From Aestuariivirga sp. (GTDB lineage: Bacteria; Pseudomonadota; Alphaproteobacteria; Rhizobiales; Aestuariivirgaceae): 50,198 bases of DNA. Location: assembly GCF_020252405.1 (NCBI RefSeq), contig NZ_JADCDA010000012.1, forward strand, positions 1 to 50,198, written 5' to 3'. Below the pieces are notes generated by a model. It searched no databases. It had not been told where the DNA came from and saw only the letters and a program-made list of their open reading frames with translations. How positions within the stretch are numbered: position 1 is the first letter of the stretch; every line of letters starts with the position of its first letter. Position numbers and translations under genes: made by a program. This document shows, piece by piece, positions 36,276-44,422 of the stretch.

Positions 36276-36662
36276 TCACTTTCCCTTGCCGTCGAATTTT
36301 TCCGCGATCACCTCGCGGTATTCCCTGTCGGAGGCGCGGAAGAGGAAGATGAAATAACCGGCGATCACCGCCGCGAGGATGATGAGCTGCACCCAGTCGA
36401 TCGAATAGTCGAACTTGTTCTGGATGATGTCATGCGCGGCTGCCGCGTCGGCGAAGCCCAGCTTGACCCACTGCTCGACCTGCGCCGGGGTCTGGCCAAG
36501 TGCTTCCCATGTCGGGTTCTCGATCTTCACGATCGAACGGGACACGCCCGCCCAGCCTGCCTGCAGCGGAAGCCACAAGGCGAGGAAAATGGCGGCGACC
36601 ACGAAAATGATGTCGATCCATTGCATGAAGCGGCTTTGTTCGGGAGGGGTATAGCGGGCCAT
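36276..36662 (-). CDS. 128-residue two-helix membrane protein in the permease operon
   Basis: Starts M-A-R-Y-T-P-P-E-Q. Helices lie at about 14-36 (I-D-I-I-F-V-V-A-A-I-F-L-A-L-W-L) and 90-109 (V-Q-L-I-I-L-A-A-V-I-A-G-Y-F-I-F-L-F). Between them is a ~50-residue loop, probably periplasmic, with W-E-A-L-G-Q-T-P-A-Q-V-E-Q-W. The C-terminal tail is charged. The ATG is two bases after the stop of the 94-residue gene. Unknown family. Confidence 0.8.
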   Translation of the reverse strand: MARYTPPEQSRFMQWIDIIFVVAAIFLALWLPLQAGWAGVSRSIVKIENPTWEALGQTPAQVEQWVKLGFADAAAAHDIIQNKFDYSIDWVQLIILAAVIAGYFIFLFRASDREYREVIAEKFDGKGK

Positions 36663-36664
36663 GG

Positions 36665-36949
36665 TCAGCGTCCCTTCCTCATCTCGTCGAGATGCTTGAT
36701 GTCGAGAGAATAGATGAACGTCTTGTCCTCCGCGTAGTGGCGCAGCATGGCGATGACGGATGCCGTGTTGAAGATGAGCAGCGCGACAGCCGCGATCAGC
36801 ACCACGGCCCGCACCCCGGTGTCCGGGATATACGGCCACGACATGACGAGGACGAAGATGATGGCCACCCAAAGCGCCATCACGAACAGCCATGCACCAC
36901 GGCGATCGCCCTGGTACATCGCCTCAATGCGTTGATTGAGGTCAGACAT
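36665..36949 (-). CDS. 94-residue two-helix membrane protein, first gene of the permease operon
   Basis: Starts M-S-D-L-N-Q-R-I-E-A-M-Y-Q-G-D. Helices lie at about 18-38 (G-A-W-L-F-V-M-A-L-W-V-A-I-I-F-V-L-V-M) and 44-65 (R-A-V-V-L-I-A-A-V-A-L-L-I-F). The tail is charged and soluble. GGGAG lies about six bases before the ATG; the longer open frame has no such site. It leads the order 94-aa, 128-aa, 53-aa, permease. Unknown family. Confidence 0.8.
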   Translation of the reverse strand: MSDLNQRIEAMYQGDRRGAWLFVMALWVAIIFVLVMSWPYIPDTGVRAVVLIAAVALLIFNTASVIAMLRHYAEDKTFIYSLDIKHLDEMRKGR

Positions 36950-37013
36950 GCGTTTCTCCCATTGACCAGCCATTTTCCCCGCAGCCGGCTGGGCCAATCC
37001 CCTGTGTGAGTCG

Positions 37014-37029
37014 ATTGCTGCGAAGCAAT
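37014..37029. promoter_or_regulatory. 6-bp inverted repeat upstream of the permease operon
   Basis: ATTGCT-GCGA-AGCAAT, about 65 bases before the start of the 94-residue gene, in an AT-richer part of the 157-bp gap. It could be a small operator or the end of the gene at 37107. Nothing else is seen in the gap. Confidence 0.25.
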
Positions 37030-37106
37030 TTAGTTGTCTGCGAGGAAACTCCCGCTGGTTGCCGATGTCAAGCTGTCAGACGCTGAAAGTCATGACGTGG
37101 CCGGAT

Positions 37107-37628
37107 TCAGGCTGTCGGGGGCTTGAAGCCTGCCATGCGCTTGCCGATCTCCTCGGCCGTCATGGCGGTGCCGAGTGCGGCGACGTTGAACTCCGGTTGC
37201 CGGAGCATGCGGCTGAACACCCCCAGGGCGCGGGCGGGCCAGGCGATGGCGGCGGCACTGCGCGCGGGTTCGGCAATGTCCATCTGCAGCGCATAGGAAC
37301 GGCCGTTGAAGATCACCTTCCACGAGACCGCTTCCCACGGGATGGGGTGCGCCGAGAGGCGGCGGTCCATCAGCCCGGCCCCGGTCATCTCAATGGCGTT
37401 GCCGGCGAGGCGGGCGCTGCGCCAGCAATGGCCGGCCATCACGGCCCCCACCACCGCCAGCACCACGCCCATCAGCATCAGCACCGCGGCACCGCCATTC
37501 CCCGCCTGGCCCAGCAGCTCATAACCGGCGGCGGCAAAAAGCAACCCTACGGCAATTTCCGCCACCCAGAACAGCAGCAGCAGGCGGGGCAGCAGCGGGC
37601 GGTTGGGGATGATCACGGGTGCTCGCAT
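37107..37628 (-). CDS. hypothetical two-helix membrane protein with PH-like domain
   Basis: 173 residues from M-R-A-P-V-I. Two adjacent helices (L-L-L-L-F-W-V-A-E-I-A-V-G-L-L-F and V-L-M-L-M-G-V-V-L-A-V-V-G-A-V-M) precede a beta-rich segment (I-E-M-T-G-A-G-L-M-D-R-R, then I-P-W-E-A-V). That arrangement resembles bacterial PH-like membrane proteins, though I do not recognise a family with certainty. It is divergent from parE with about 95 bases between starts. Confidence 0.6.
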   Translation of the reverse strand: MRAPVIIPNRPLLPRLLLLFWVAEIAVGLLFAAAGYELLGQAGNGGAAVLMLMGVVLAVVGAVMAGHCWRSARLAGNAIEMTGAGLMDRRLSAHPIPWEAVSWKVIFNGRSYALQMDIAEPARSAAAIAWPARALGVFSRMLRQPEFNVAALGTAMTAEEIGKRMAGFKPPTA

Positions 37629-37723
37629 GGCGGAAGAAGGCCCGGGACGGCCCTGTGAAGTCAAGTGTTGCAACTCACCCCCATGAGGGGATACTCACCG
37701 ACAGAAACGATTCAGGAACAAAA

Positions 37724-39760
<2,037 letters not shown>

Positions 39761-39828
39761 ATCCGGAGCGCCGTACGGGCAGCGCCGTCACCACCTCCCA
39801 GTACGCCGTCCACCACCCCCTCCAAGCG

Positions 39829-39915
39829 CCGTCACCCCAGCGAAAGCTGGGGTCCAGCTTTGGACGGCAACCACGCGGGCAGAAAGCTGGATTCCGGCTT
39901 TCGCCGGAATGACGG
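39829..39915. repeat. 87-bp imperfect palindromic chromosomal repeat
   Basis: CCGTCACCCCAGCGAAAGCT on the left is mirrored by AGCTGGATTCCGGCTTTCGC followed by CGGAATGACGG on the right. This kind of GTCA-C-C-C-C-A-G-C repeat is common between alphaproteobacterial genes, and a degenerate relative is at 8751-8807. It separates the parE stop from the foreign-looking DNA that follows. Confidence 0.75.
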
Positions 39916-39926
39916 AAATTTTGTTA

Positions 39927-40022
39927 GCCCGTTCCGCGATTGCAAATACTGTGGATCATCTCATGGGTTATAAGCCCGAGGAGCAATCCATCCCAATACA
40001 TCCTGAGTTTGAGAGCGAATAA
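39927..40022 (+). pseudogene. diverged second copy of the parE 3' end
   Basis: 31 codons open into this segment and end at TAA. A-N-T-V-D-H-L-M-G-Y-K-P-E-E matches the parE tail A-R-I-V-E-Q-L-M-G-N-K-P-E-E. At DNA level, GTGGA-CA-CTCATGGG-A-AAGCC-GAGGA is shared, with differences mostly at third positions. It is lower in GC than parE itself. There is no start codon and no ribosome site, so it is a fragment. The best reading is the end of a parE from another organism, imported with the DNA that follows. Confidence 0.6.
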
Positions 40023-40067
40023 AGTCTGGAGATTTGAGGAAAAAACGTGGGGTAAGGTAAAAAACAG

Positions 40068-40097
40068 TTGCAGGCCCCAGGACGTTCCTTGTATGTT
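40068..40097 (+). promoter_or_regulatory. candidate promoter of the Panacea gene
   Basis: TTGCAG (40068-40073), an 18-base spacer and TATGTT (40092-40097) lie about 29 bases before the ATG at 40126, within AT-rich leader DNA. The -35 match is moderate. GTGAG sits eight bases before the start codon. Confidence 0.35.
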
Positions 40098-40125
40098 CCA
40101 GTTTTGTGGAGATCCGTGAGTAATC

Positions 40126-40674
40126 ATGGCATTTGATGCAAGAGCTGTTGGAAACCTAATTCTGGAGGTTGCCGCGAAATCCGAGTATCGGATAACCAAT
40201 TTAAGCTTGCAAAAGTTGCTATACTTTAGCCATGGTTCCTACTTACTCAAGACGGGTAGTCCGTTGGTGTCGGGGTATTTTGAAGCATGGCAATTTGGTC
40301 CAGTCCATCCTACCGCCTACGGGGCATTCAAAGCTGCAGGTGACAAACCCATTGAATTCCGAGCCTCTGGTTTTGATCCTGTCACACGGGTGCCTCAAGA
40401 ATTTCCCCCTATCGAAGACACGAATGCGAAACAGATCGTTTCTCTGGTTGTTCAAGCCTATGGAGGTCTAAGTCCCGGCCGATTAGTTGATCTCTCTCAT
40501 GCAGCGAATTCACCTTGGTACTATGTTGTGGAAAACGCCAAGGTGCGACCAATGCTCGGCTTGCGAATCAGCGATAATCTAATTCGCGAGCGCTTCAAAT
40601 TTCACAAAGTGTCTGTTGCGAATCAACCGCGGTCAGGAGAACCGAATGAAGAAGCGCCTTTTGCCTCAGATTGA
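40126..40674 (+). CDS. Panacea/SocA-domain antitoxin (DUF4065)
   Basis: 182 residues. L-S-L-Q-K-L-L-Y-F-S-H-G-S-Y-L at about 26-40, F-E-A-W-Q-F-G-P-V-H-P at 51-61 and Y-G-A-F-K are the Panacea (DUF4065) core, found in SocA and in a very promiscuous antitoxin class that pairs with unrelated toxins. It should bind and neutralise its partner protein. It overlaps the next gene by 29 bases, the usual layout of such pairs. GC is about 40-45% by hand count of sample lines, far below the surrounding genes, so it is recently acquired. Confidence 0.85.
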   Translation: MAFDARAVGNLILEVAAKSEYRITNLSLQKLLYFSHGSYLLKTGSPLVSGYFEAWQFGPVHPTAYGAFKAAGDKPIEFRASGFDPVTRVPQEFPPIEDTNAKQIVSLVVQAYGGLSPGRLVDLSHAANSPWYYVVENAKVRPMLGLRISDNLIRERFKFHKVSVANQPRSGEPNEEAPFASD

Positions 40675-41362
40675 TTTGGTTAGAGCCATGCCGCTGTCTC
40701 GCATAGAGAAGCGAGCGTTGCTCCAGAAAGTGAAGTTTTTTCGGCCTACCTTGACTTATCGAGCGGTCAGGGCAGTAACGCCGGATTTGTTTAATGTTCG
40801 GCCTGGTTGTCTCGAACCTACCGCCAGCTGCTGGTCAGAAATCGCAAATGCAATCTCATCTCGGTGTCTGCACGTTGCTGAGAGAATACAAAATCTCGCT
40901 GTCGGGAAGCGGGTATTTGAGGATTCAACGCAGCGTCGATTGACTGGTTACCAACATCAGTTGTTCCCCTTGAAAATCGGAATTTCTGGCGGAGCGGTTC
41001 TGTGGAGCGACTTTTACATCGTTGTCGATGGTGTGCCCGTTTTCCCGTTCATTGATCCCCGGCGCTCGAATGGACTAGGTCCGATTGCGCGAAACGTTGC
41101 ATTCTCTTTGATGCATCAAAGGATCAGAGCAGACGGTGGGGATTTTGCATCGGCGGAGTTCGCTATCTATAAATTCCCTAGCGAGGGTGCTGAATCAAGG
41201 CGTCTAAGTATTCACTCTTCCGATGGCGCTGAATTGTATTCGTACGATGACTTGGAGCAGATGATCCAAGAGGTATACGAGGTTTGGGAAGAGGTCCTTT
41301 CGGATCGCGAGGCGGAAAAGCGAAGGGCAGCCGGTGGTCGCGTTGGGTCACTGGGTATATAG
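40646..41362 (+). CDS. unrecognised protein, candidate toxin partner of the Panacea antitoxin
   Basis: 238 residues. It is soluble, with no signal peptide or membrane helix, and I recognise no family. Residues 1-60 are basic (M-K-K-R-L-L-P). The centre has F-P-L-K-I-G-I-S-G-G (107-116), W-S-D122-F-Y-I-V-V-D128-G-V-P-V-F-P-F-I-D137-P-R-R, then an E171-F-A-I-Y strand and a charged helix (D-L-E-Q-M-I-Q-E-V-Y-E). Spaced acidic residues followed by a beta strand would suit a nuclease-like fold, but this is speculation. It overlaps the antitoxin gene by 29 bases and shares its low GC. GTCAGGAGAACCGA precedes ATG 40646. Confidence 0.7.
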   Translation: MKKRLLPQIDLVRAMPLSRIEKRALLQKVKFFRPTLTYRAVRAVTPDLFNVRPGCLEPTASCWSEIANAISSRCLHVAERIQNLAVGKRVFEDSTQRRLTGYQHQLFPLKIGISGGAVLWSDFYIVVDGVPVFPFIDPRRSNGLGPIARNVAFSLMHQRIRADGGDFASAEFAIYKFPSEGAESRRLSIHSSDGAELYSYDDLEQMIQEVYEVWEEVLSDREAEKRRAAGGRVGSLGI

Positions 41363-41366
41363 TTAG

Positions 41367-41765
41367 TCACCCCCACCTCTCCACCCTCAGCCCCTCCACC
41401 CGCCCGAACTCCCGCACGTTCCCGGTCACCAGCACTAACCCTTGTGAGCGGGCGATGGCGGCGATCATCAGGTCATAGGCGCCGATCATCTGGCCTTGGC
41501 GTTCAAGCGTGGCCCGGATGTTTCCGGCATGGAGGGCGGCGCGAGTGTCGAATGGCAGAACTTCCAGCCGTGCCGCGAAGCTCTCGATGATGGCAGTGCG
41601 GGCGGACGGATCGTCGTAGCGCTCCGCTCCATAATAGAGTTCGAAGAGCGTCACGTCGGATACGGCCATGCGGCCGTCATGCGCGCTGAACCGCTCGGCG
41701 AGCGCGGCCTTGCGCCGTTTGAGGGCGTGGATGCAGATGTCGGTGTCCAGCAGATAGGCGAGCAT
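41367..41765 (-). CDS. vapC: VapC-type PIN-domain ribonuclease toxin
   Basis: 132 residues. PIN fold: L-L-D-T-D-I-C-I at 5-12 supplies the first catalytic Asp, S-D-V-T-L-F-E-L-Y-Y-G near 36-46 the Glu, and A-Y-D-L-M-I-A-A-I-A near 97-106 the next Asp, with V-T-G-N-V-R-E-F closing the domain. VapC toxins cleave tRNA or rRNA. The ATG at 41765 overlaps the antitoxin stop (TGATG). Its last ~15 codons occur again at 42983-43031. Confidence 0.92.
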   Translation of the reverse strand: MLAYLLDTDICIHALKRRKAALAERFSAHDGRMAVSDVTLFELYYGAERYDDPSARTAIIESFAARLEVLPFDTRAALHAGNIRATLERQGQMIGAYDLMIAAIARSQGLVLVTGNVREFGRVEGLRVERWG

Positions 41766-41995
41766 CAAGTCTCGCCGCGCCGCTGGGGCGAAGGCTGCTT
41801 GCGGTCGCCGAGGAAATCATCGTCCAGCCGCGGTCCGGCGAAGAAATCCGCCCATGTGCCGCCCGCTGGCAGGATCAGCCGGGCGCTGCCGTTGGCGATG
41901 ATCTCCACCTTCTTGACATGGTCCGGCAAGGCCACGGCCTTCGGCAGGCGCACGGCCTGGGTCTTATTGGACTTGAAAACGGTGGATTTGTTCAT
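41765..41995 (-). CDS. vapB: VapB-type antitoxin
   Basis: 76 residues. The N-terminus M-N-K-S-T-V-F-K-S-N-K-T-Q-A-V-R-L-P-K is the AbrB/SpoVT swapped-hairpin DNA-binding domain of VapB. The C-terminal W-A-D-F-F-A-G-P-R-L-D-D-D-F-L is the segment that wraps around VapC and blocks its active site. A perfect operator dyad begins seven bases upstream, so the pair should repress its own transcription. The frame opens 243 bases earlier, but those codons belong to no family. Confidence 0.9.
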   Translation of the reverse strand: MNKSTVFKSNKTQAVRLPKAVALPDHVKKVEIIANGSARLILPAGGTWADFFAGPRLDDDFLGDRKQPSPQRRGET

Positions 41996-42001
41996 GGAGT
42001 G

Positions 42002-42024
42002 TGTATACACCCGTGGTGTATACA
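42002..42024. promoter_or_regulatory. perfect 10-bp operator dyad of vapBC
   Basis: TGTATACACC, three bases (CGT), then GGTGTATACA. Each arm contains GTATAC, itself a palindrome, so two VapB dimers could sit side by side. It ends seven bases before the vapB ATG, where a bound VapBC complex would block the promoter. Confidence 0.8.
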
Positions 42025-42110
42025 ATTCAAGTGTGCTGAAAGCCAAACGCGCTGAATTGTGGGAGAGTGGACGTATCTCGGATTGAGCTTGCCAATCTAC
42101 CCTCGCCTGC

Positions 42111-42758
42111 TCACTCCGCCGCAATCCGCCCTGCCTGCGAATGGTTCGCGTAGGTATCCCACGTCGGGGCATACCCCTCATTCGCCTGATTGCCCCAATA
42201 GGTCCAGCCGGGGCGCGTACCTCTTGCAAACAGCTCAAGATACGGCCCGCGCGAGCAACTCTCGATCACATCATATTGCTCGTCAGGCTTCCGTGAGTGT
42301 TCGCGTTTCCGAGTCTCGATCATGTTCACCTGACGCCGACCCGGTGCCAGGGTGCGGGCGTTCTTGCCGCGGGTGCCGAACAGCAGGATCTCGGTGACAT
42401 TGCGGAAATAGAAGCCCACGCCGCGTCCGTCAGAGCCGCCGTCCTTCCGGATCTTGTGCCAGACGATGTTGCTCTTGTAGTCGAACCCCCATGCCTTCAT
42501 CACCGACAGCCCTTCAGGCAGCAGTGCATTCGGCACCCACATGTAAAGATGTGCGGGCTCCTTCACCACATCGGACACGGGAAGTGCGCCGATGTCATTC
42601 GTCGTCATGGTCTCATAGCGCGTCAGGCGGCGGTGCTCCGGCGCCACCTTGCCGGTGCGGTTGGTGAAGCGCCATGGCGGATCGGCCAGCACCGTGTGAA
42701 ATCTTTGCCCCCGCAAGGACGAGGCGAGATCGATGATCGTCTTATTGAGCTTGTCCAT
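42111..42758 (-). CDS. MT-A70-family DNA adenine methyltransferase
   Basis: 215 residues. D-P-P-W at about 26-29 is the catalytic motif of N6-adenine methylases; V-W-H-K and the T-E-I-L-L-F-G-T-R-G segment are the MT-A70 pattern, and R-P-G-W-T-Y-W-G-N closes the domain. It methylates adenines in DNA. Its start overlaps the 3' end of a decayed BglII-family endonuclease by 17 bases, so it was the protecting half of a type II restriction-modification pair and is now an orphan methylase. A strong promoter at 42932-42960 drives the remnant operon. MTA70-family enzymes can also act on RNA, but this context argues for DNA. Confidence 0.85.
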   Translation of the reverse strand: MDKLNKTIIDLASSLRGQRFHTVLADPPWRFTNRTGKVAPEHRRLTRYETMTTNDIGALPVSDVVKEPAHLYMWVPNALLPEGLSVMKAWGFDYKSNIVWHKIRKDGGSDGRGVGFYFRNVTEILLFGTRGKNARTLAPGRRQVNMIETRKREHSRKPDEQYDVIESCSRGPYLELFARGTRPGWTYWGNQANEGYAPTWDTYANHSQAGRIAAE

Positions 42759-42881
42759 CGTCCTTGTACGCCTCTGGTCTGATCGCGATCACCACGACCG
42801 GGCAGCCGCCGCCCCGTTCCGCCATTCGCGGACATCGTAACGCTCAGCAATGTCCGGCGGGACCAGCGGATGATTCTGCAT
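42742..42881 (-). pseudogene. relic of a BglII-family type II restriction endonuclease
   Basis: From ATG 42881 the frame reads M-Q-N-H-P-L-V-P-P-D-I-A-E-R-Y-D-V-R-E-W-R, the usual start of BglII/BstYI-like endonucleases. After about 25 codons it runs into a Gly-Gly-rich segment. In another frame this gives G-G-C-P-V-V-V-I-A-I-R-P-E-A-Y-K-D-D-G and a TAA at 42742, the usual end of the same family. The 150-200 residues in between, including the catalytic core, are gone, and the joint leaves the frame shifted (140 bases total). The stop overlaps the methyltransferase start. Assignment rests on remembered family ends. Confidence 0.65.
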
Positions 42882-42931
42882 GCCATGATGATGTCCAGGG
42901 TAAAGTCGCAAGACAAATCCAAAGAATGTTC

Positions 42932-42960
42932 ATGATATGTTCTTTCATGCCCCCGGTCAA
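42932..42960 (-). promoter_or_regulatory. strong sigma-70-like promoter of the remnant restriction-modification operon
   Basis: TTGACC (42960-42955), exactly 17 bases, then TATCAT (42937-42932), about 50 bases before the relic's ATG. GAACAT occurs twice around the -10 (GAACAT-ATCAT-GAACAT), which could bind a controller protein. The leader up to 42882 is AT-rich and contains no gene. Confidence 0.6.
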
Positions 42961-42972
42961 CGGTCTGTCTGG

Positions 42973-43036
42973 GATCGCACCGCCTCTCGACCCTCAACCC
43001 CTCGACCCGCCGGAACTCCCGCAGGTTTCGCGGCAT
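42973..43036 (-). pseudogene. second copy of the vapC 3' end
   Basis: Reads M-P-R-N-L-R-E-F-R-R-V-E-G-L-R-V-E-R, against N-V-R-E-F-G-R-V-E-G-L-R-V-E-R at the end of VapC. At DNA level, bases 42983-43031 match 41376-41424 nearly throughout (CCTCTC-ACCCTCA-CCCCTC, GAACTCCCGCA). The two copies lie in the same orientation and flank vapBC plus the methyltransferase. No start or rest of a PIN domain is present here. Confidence 0.75.
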
Positions 43037-43099
43037 GCCGTGCGAACGGGTTTGCGGAGCCTTCGCCGTCGGCGGCATGGCCAGGTCGGCGAAGATCGC

Positions 43100-43237
43100 G
43101 AGGACGATTTTGCGGAAGCGCCGCGGATCGGCTGTCTTCCAGCCGCGCCCGGTCATGGCGCGTGCGGCCCCGCGTTCGGTTGAGCCCGTGGCCCTGGTCA
43201 GTTTGCAACCGGCGATCAGGCCGTTCCTGTTCTCCAT
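43100..43237 (-). pseudogene. IS5-type transposase fragment
   Basis: From ATG 43237: M-E-N-R-N-G-L-I-A-G, then L-T-R-A-T-G-S-T-E-R, resembling the M-E-N-R-N-G-L-V-V ... T-x-A-x-G-x-A-E-R block in the middle of IS5-family DDE transposases. After this the sequence turns Arg-rich and loses similarity. The rest of the element is missing, and inverted ends were not found. The gap from here to 43316 shows no gene. Confidence 0.6.
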
Positions 43238-43316
43238 GGTAAACCCCTCATCTCCCCGTTGCATGGCAGGCAACGTGTCCCTTCTTCTCTTGCTCGGGGA
43301 GCCACGGAAGACAGTC

Positions 43317-43820
43317 TTACGGCCTCAGCACGAATGGCGCGCCCTCGAAGGCATCCGCGCCGCGGCCGATCTTTTCGATGGCCTTCACCATCCTGCCATT
43401 TCGCCCCAGCACCTCATCCGCCAGCGACACGATCAACCGGTTCGGCGTGGCGGACGGCGAGGCGGCGCGCAGTTCGAAGGCCAGCTCCTCCTCGTCCGCC
43501 TGCGGCCGGAGCAGGCAGAGCGCGGTAAAGGCCGCCGCCGTGGAGCGGCTGATGCCGGCCCAGCAGTGGACCAGCATCGGCGCTGCCCGGTCCCAGTCCT
43601 GGAAAAAGGCGATCATCTTTTCCGCATCGGCCGCGCGCGGCGGCACATGGCCATCGATGGGCTGCACGATATCATGGAAATAGAGCCTGAGGTGCTGTCC
43701 GGGTGCAATGCCCACCGGCGCATCGTGCGGCGTGTCGGGTGCGAGCAGCGTCACCACATGGCTCACGCCGTGTTCATCGACGAGGGCTTGAACCTTATTG
43801 AGCGGGCCGACGACGATCAT
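43317..43820 (-). CDS. dual-specificity-type protein phosphatase (cysteine-dependent)
   Basis: 167 residues. H-C-W-A-G-I-S-R-S at about 85-93 is the C-x5-R phosphatase loop with catalytic Cys and Arg, and Y-F-H-D-I (about 48) supplies an Asp region. The family includes bacterial tyrosine phosphatases and small sugar or inositol phosphatases, and the substrate is not evident. It overlaps the upstream HD gene by four bases as the last gene of the ygfZ-tag-HD-phosphatase operon. Confidence 0.8.
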   Translation of the reverse strand: MIVVGPLNKVQALVDEHGVSHVVTLLAPDTPHDAPVGIAPGQHLRLYFHDIVQPIDGHVPPRAADAEKMIAFFQDWDRAAPMLVHCWAGISRSTAAAFTALCLLRPQADEEELAFELRAASPSATPNRLIVSLADEVLGRNGRMVKAIEKIGRGADAFEGAPFVLRP

Positions 43821-44422
43821 GGGGCAAGCTTCCTGAATGTCCTGAGATAAAGCGCGGCCGAATCATTGGGCGTCAGCGGCGTGAGGCGGAAGAAGCGTTG
43901 CGCGGCCTCGCCCGTCAAACCCTTCGGCTTGCCGAAGAATTTCTCCGCCTCGTCCACCGCGAAACCCGCAAGCTGTGTTGCTTCCAGATAGGCGGCGAGG
44001 CGGTCGCATTTCTTGATGAAGGTCTCCAGTGCCAGCGCGCCCTGCGGCGGCAGCCCGAAGCGGATGCGGATCGCCGCCAGCAACCGGTTCTCGAAAGCCT
44101 TGTAGTCGAGGCCCAGCGCCGCCTTGAAAGGCGAGATCATATCGCCCACCACATATTCCGGCGCATCATGCAGCAGGGCGGCAAGCCGCGCCTTGATGTC
44201 GAGGGATGAGTCGATATGCACCGCCAGCTCCTCCACCAGCACGCAATGCTGGGCGACGGAAAAGGCATGGTCGCCCTTGGTCTGCCCATTCCACCGCGCC
44301 ACGCGCGCCAGGCCATGGGCAATGTCCTCGATTTCAATGTCGAGCGGCGAGGGGTTGAGCAGGTCGAGCCTGCGCCCGGACAGCATGCGCTGCCAGGCGC
44401 GCGGCGTCGCATCACGCGGCAT
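43817..44422 (-). CDS. HD-domain phosphohydrolase, YfbR-like
   Basis: 201 residues, all-helical. F-S-V-A-Q-H-C near 54-60 gives the first His, L-L-H-D-A-P-E at about 83-89 the H-D metal pair, and D-R-L-A-A-Y-L-E-A near 140 the last Asp. YfbR-like enzymes are 5'-nucleotidases acting on dNMPs. It overlaps tag by 11 bases and the phosphatase by four. A nucleotide-cleaning role beside a DNA glycosylase is plausible but inferred. Confidence 0.82.
   Translation of the reverse strand: MPRDATPRAWQRMLSGRRLDLLNPSPLDIEIEDIAHGLARVARWNGQTKGDHAFSVAQHCVLVEELAVHIDSSLDIKARLAALLHDAPEYVVGDMISPFKAALGLDYKAFENRLLAAIRIRFGLPPQGALALETFIKKCDRLAAYLEATQLAGFAVDEAEKFFGKPKGLTGEAAQRFFRLTPLTPNDSAALYLRTFRKLAP

Noticed and set aside
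42033-42086. Short plus-strand frame ending L-K-A-K-R-A-E-L-W-E-S-G-R-I-S-D
   Set aside because: It reads well but has no start with a ribosome site, lies in the vapBC promoter gap and has no recognisable family.
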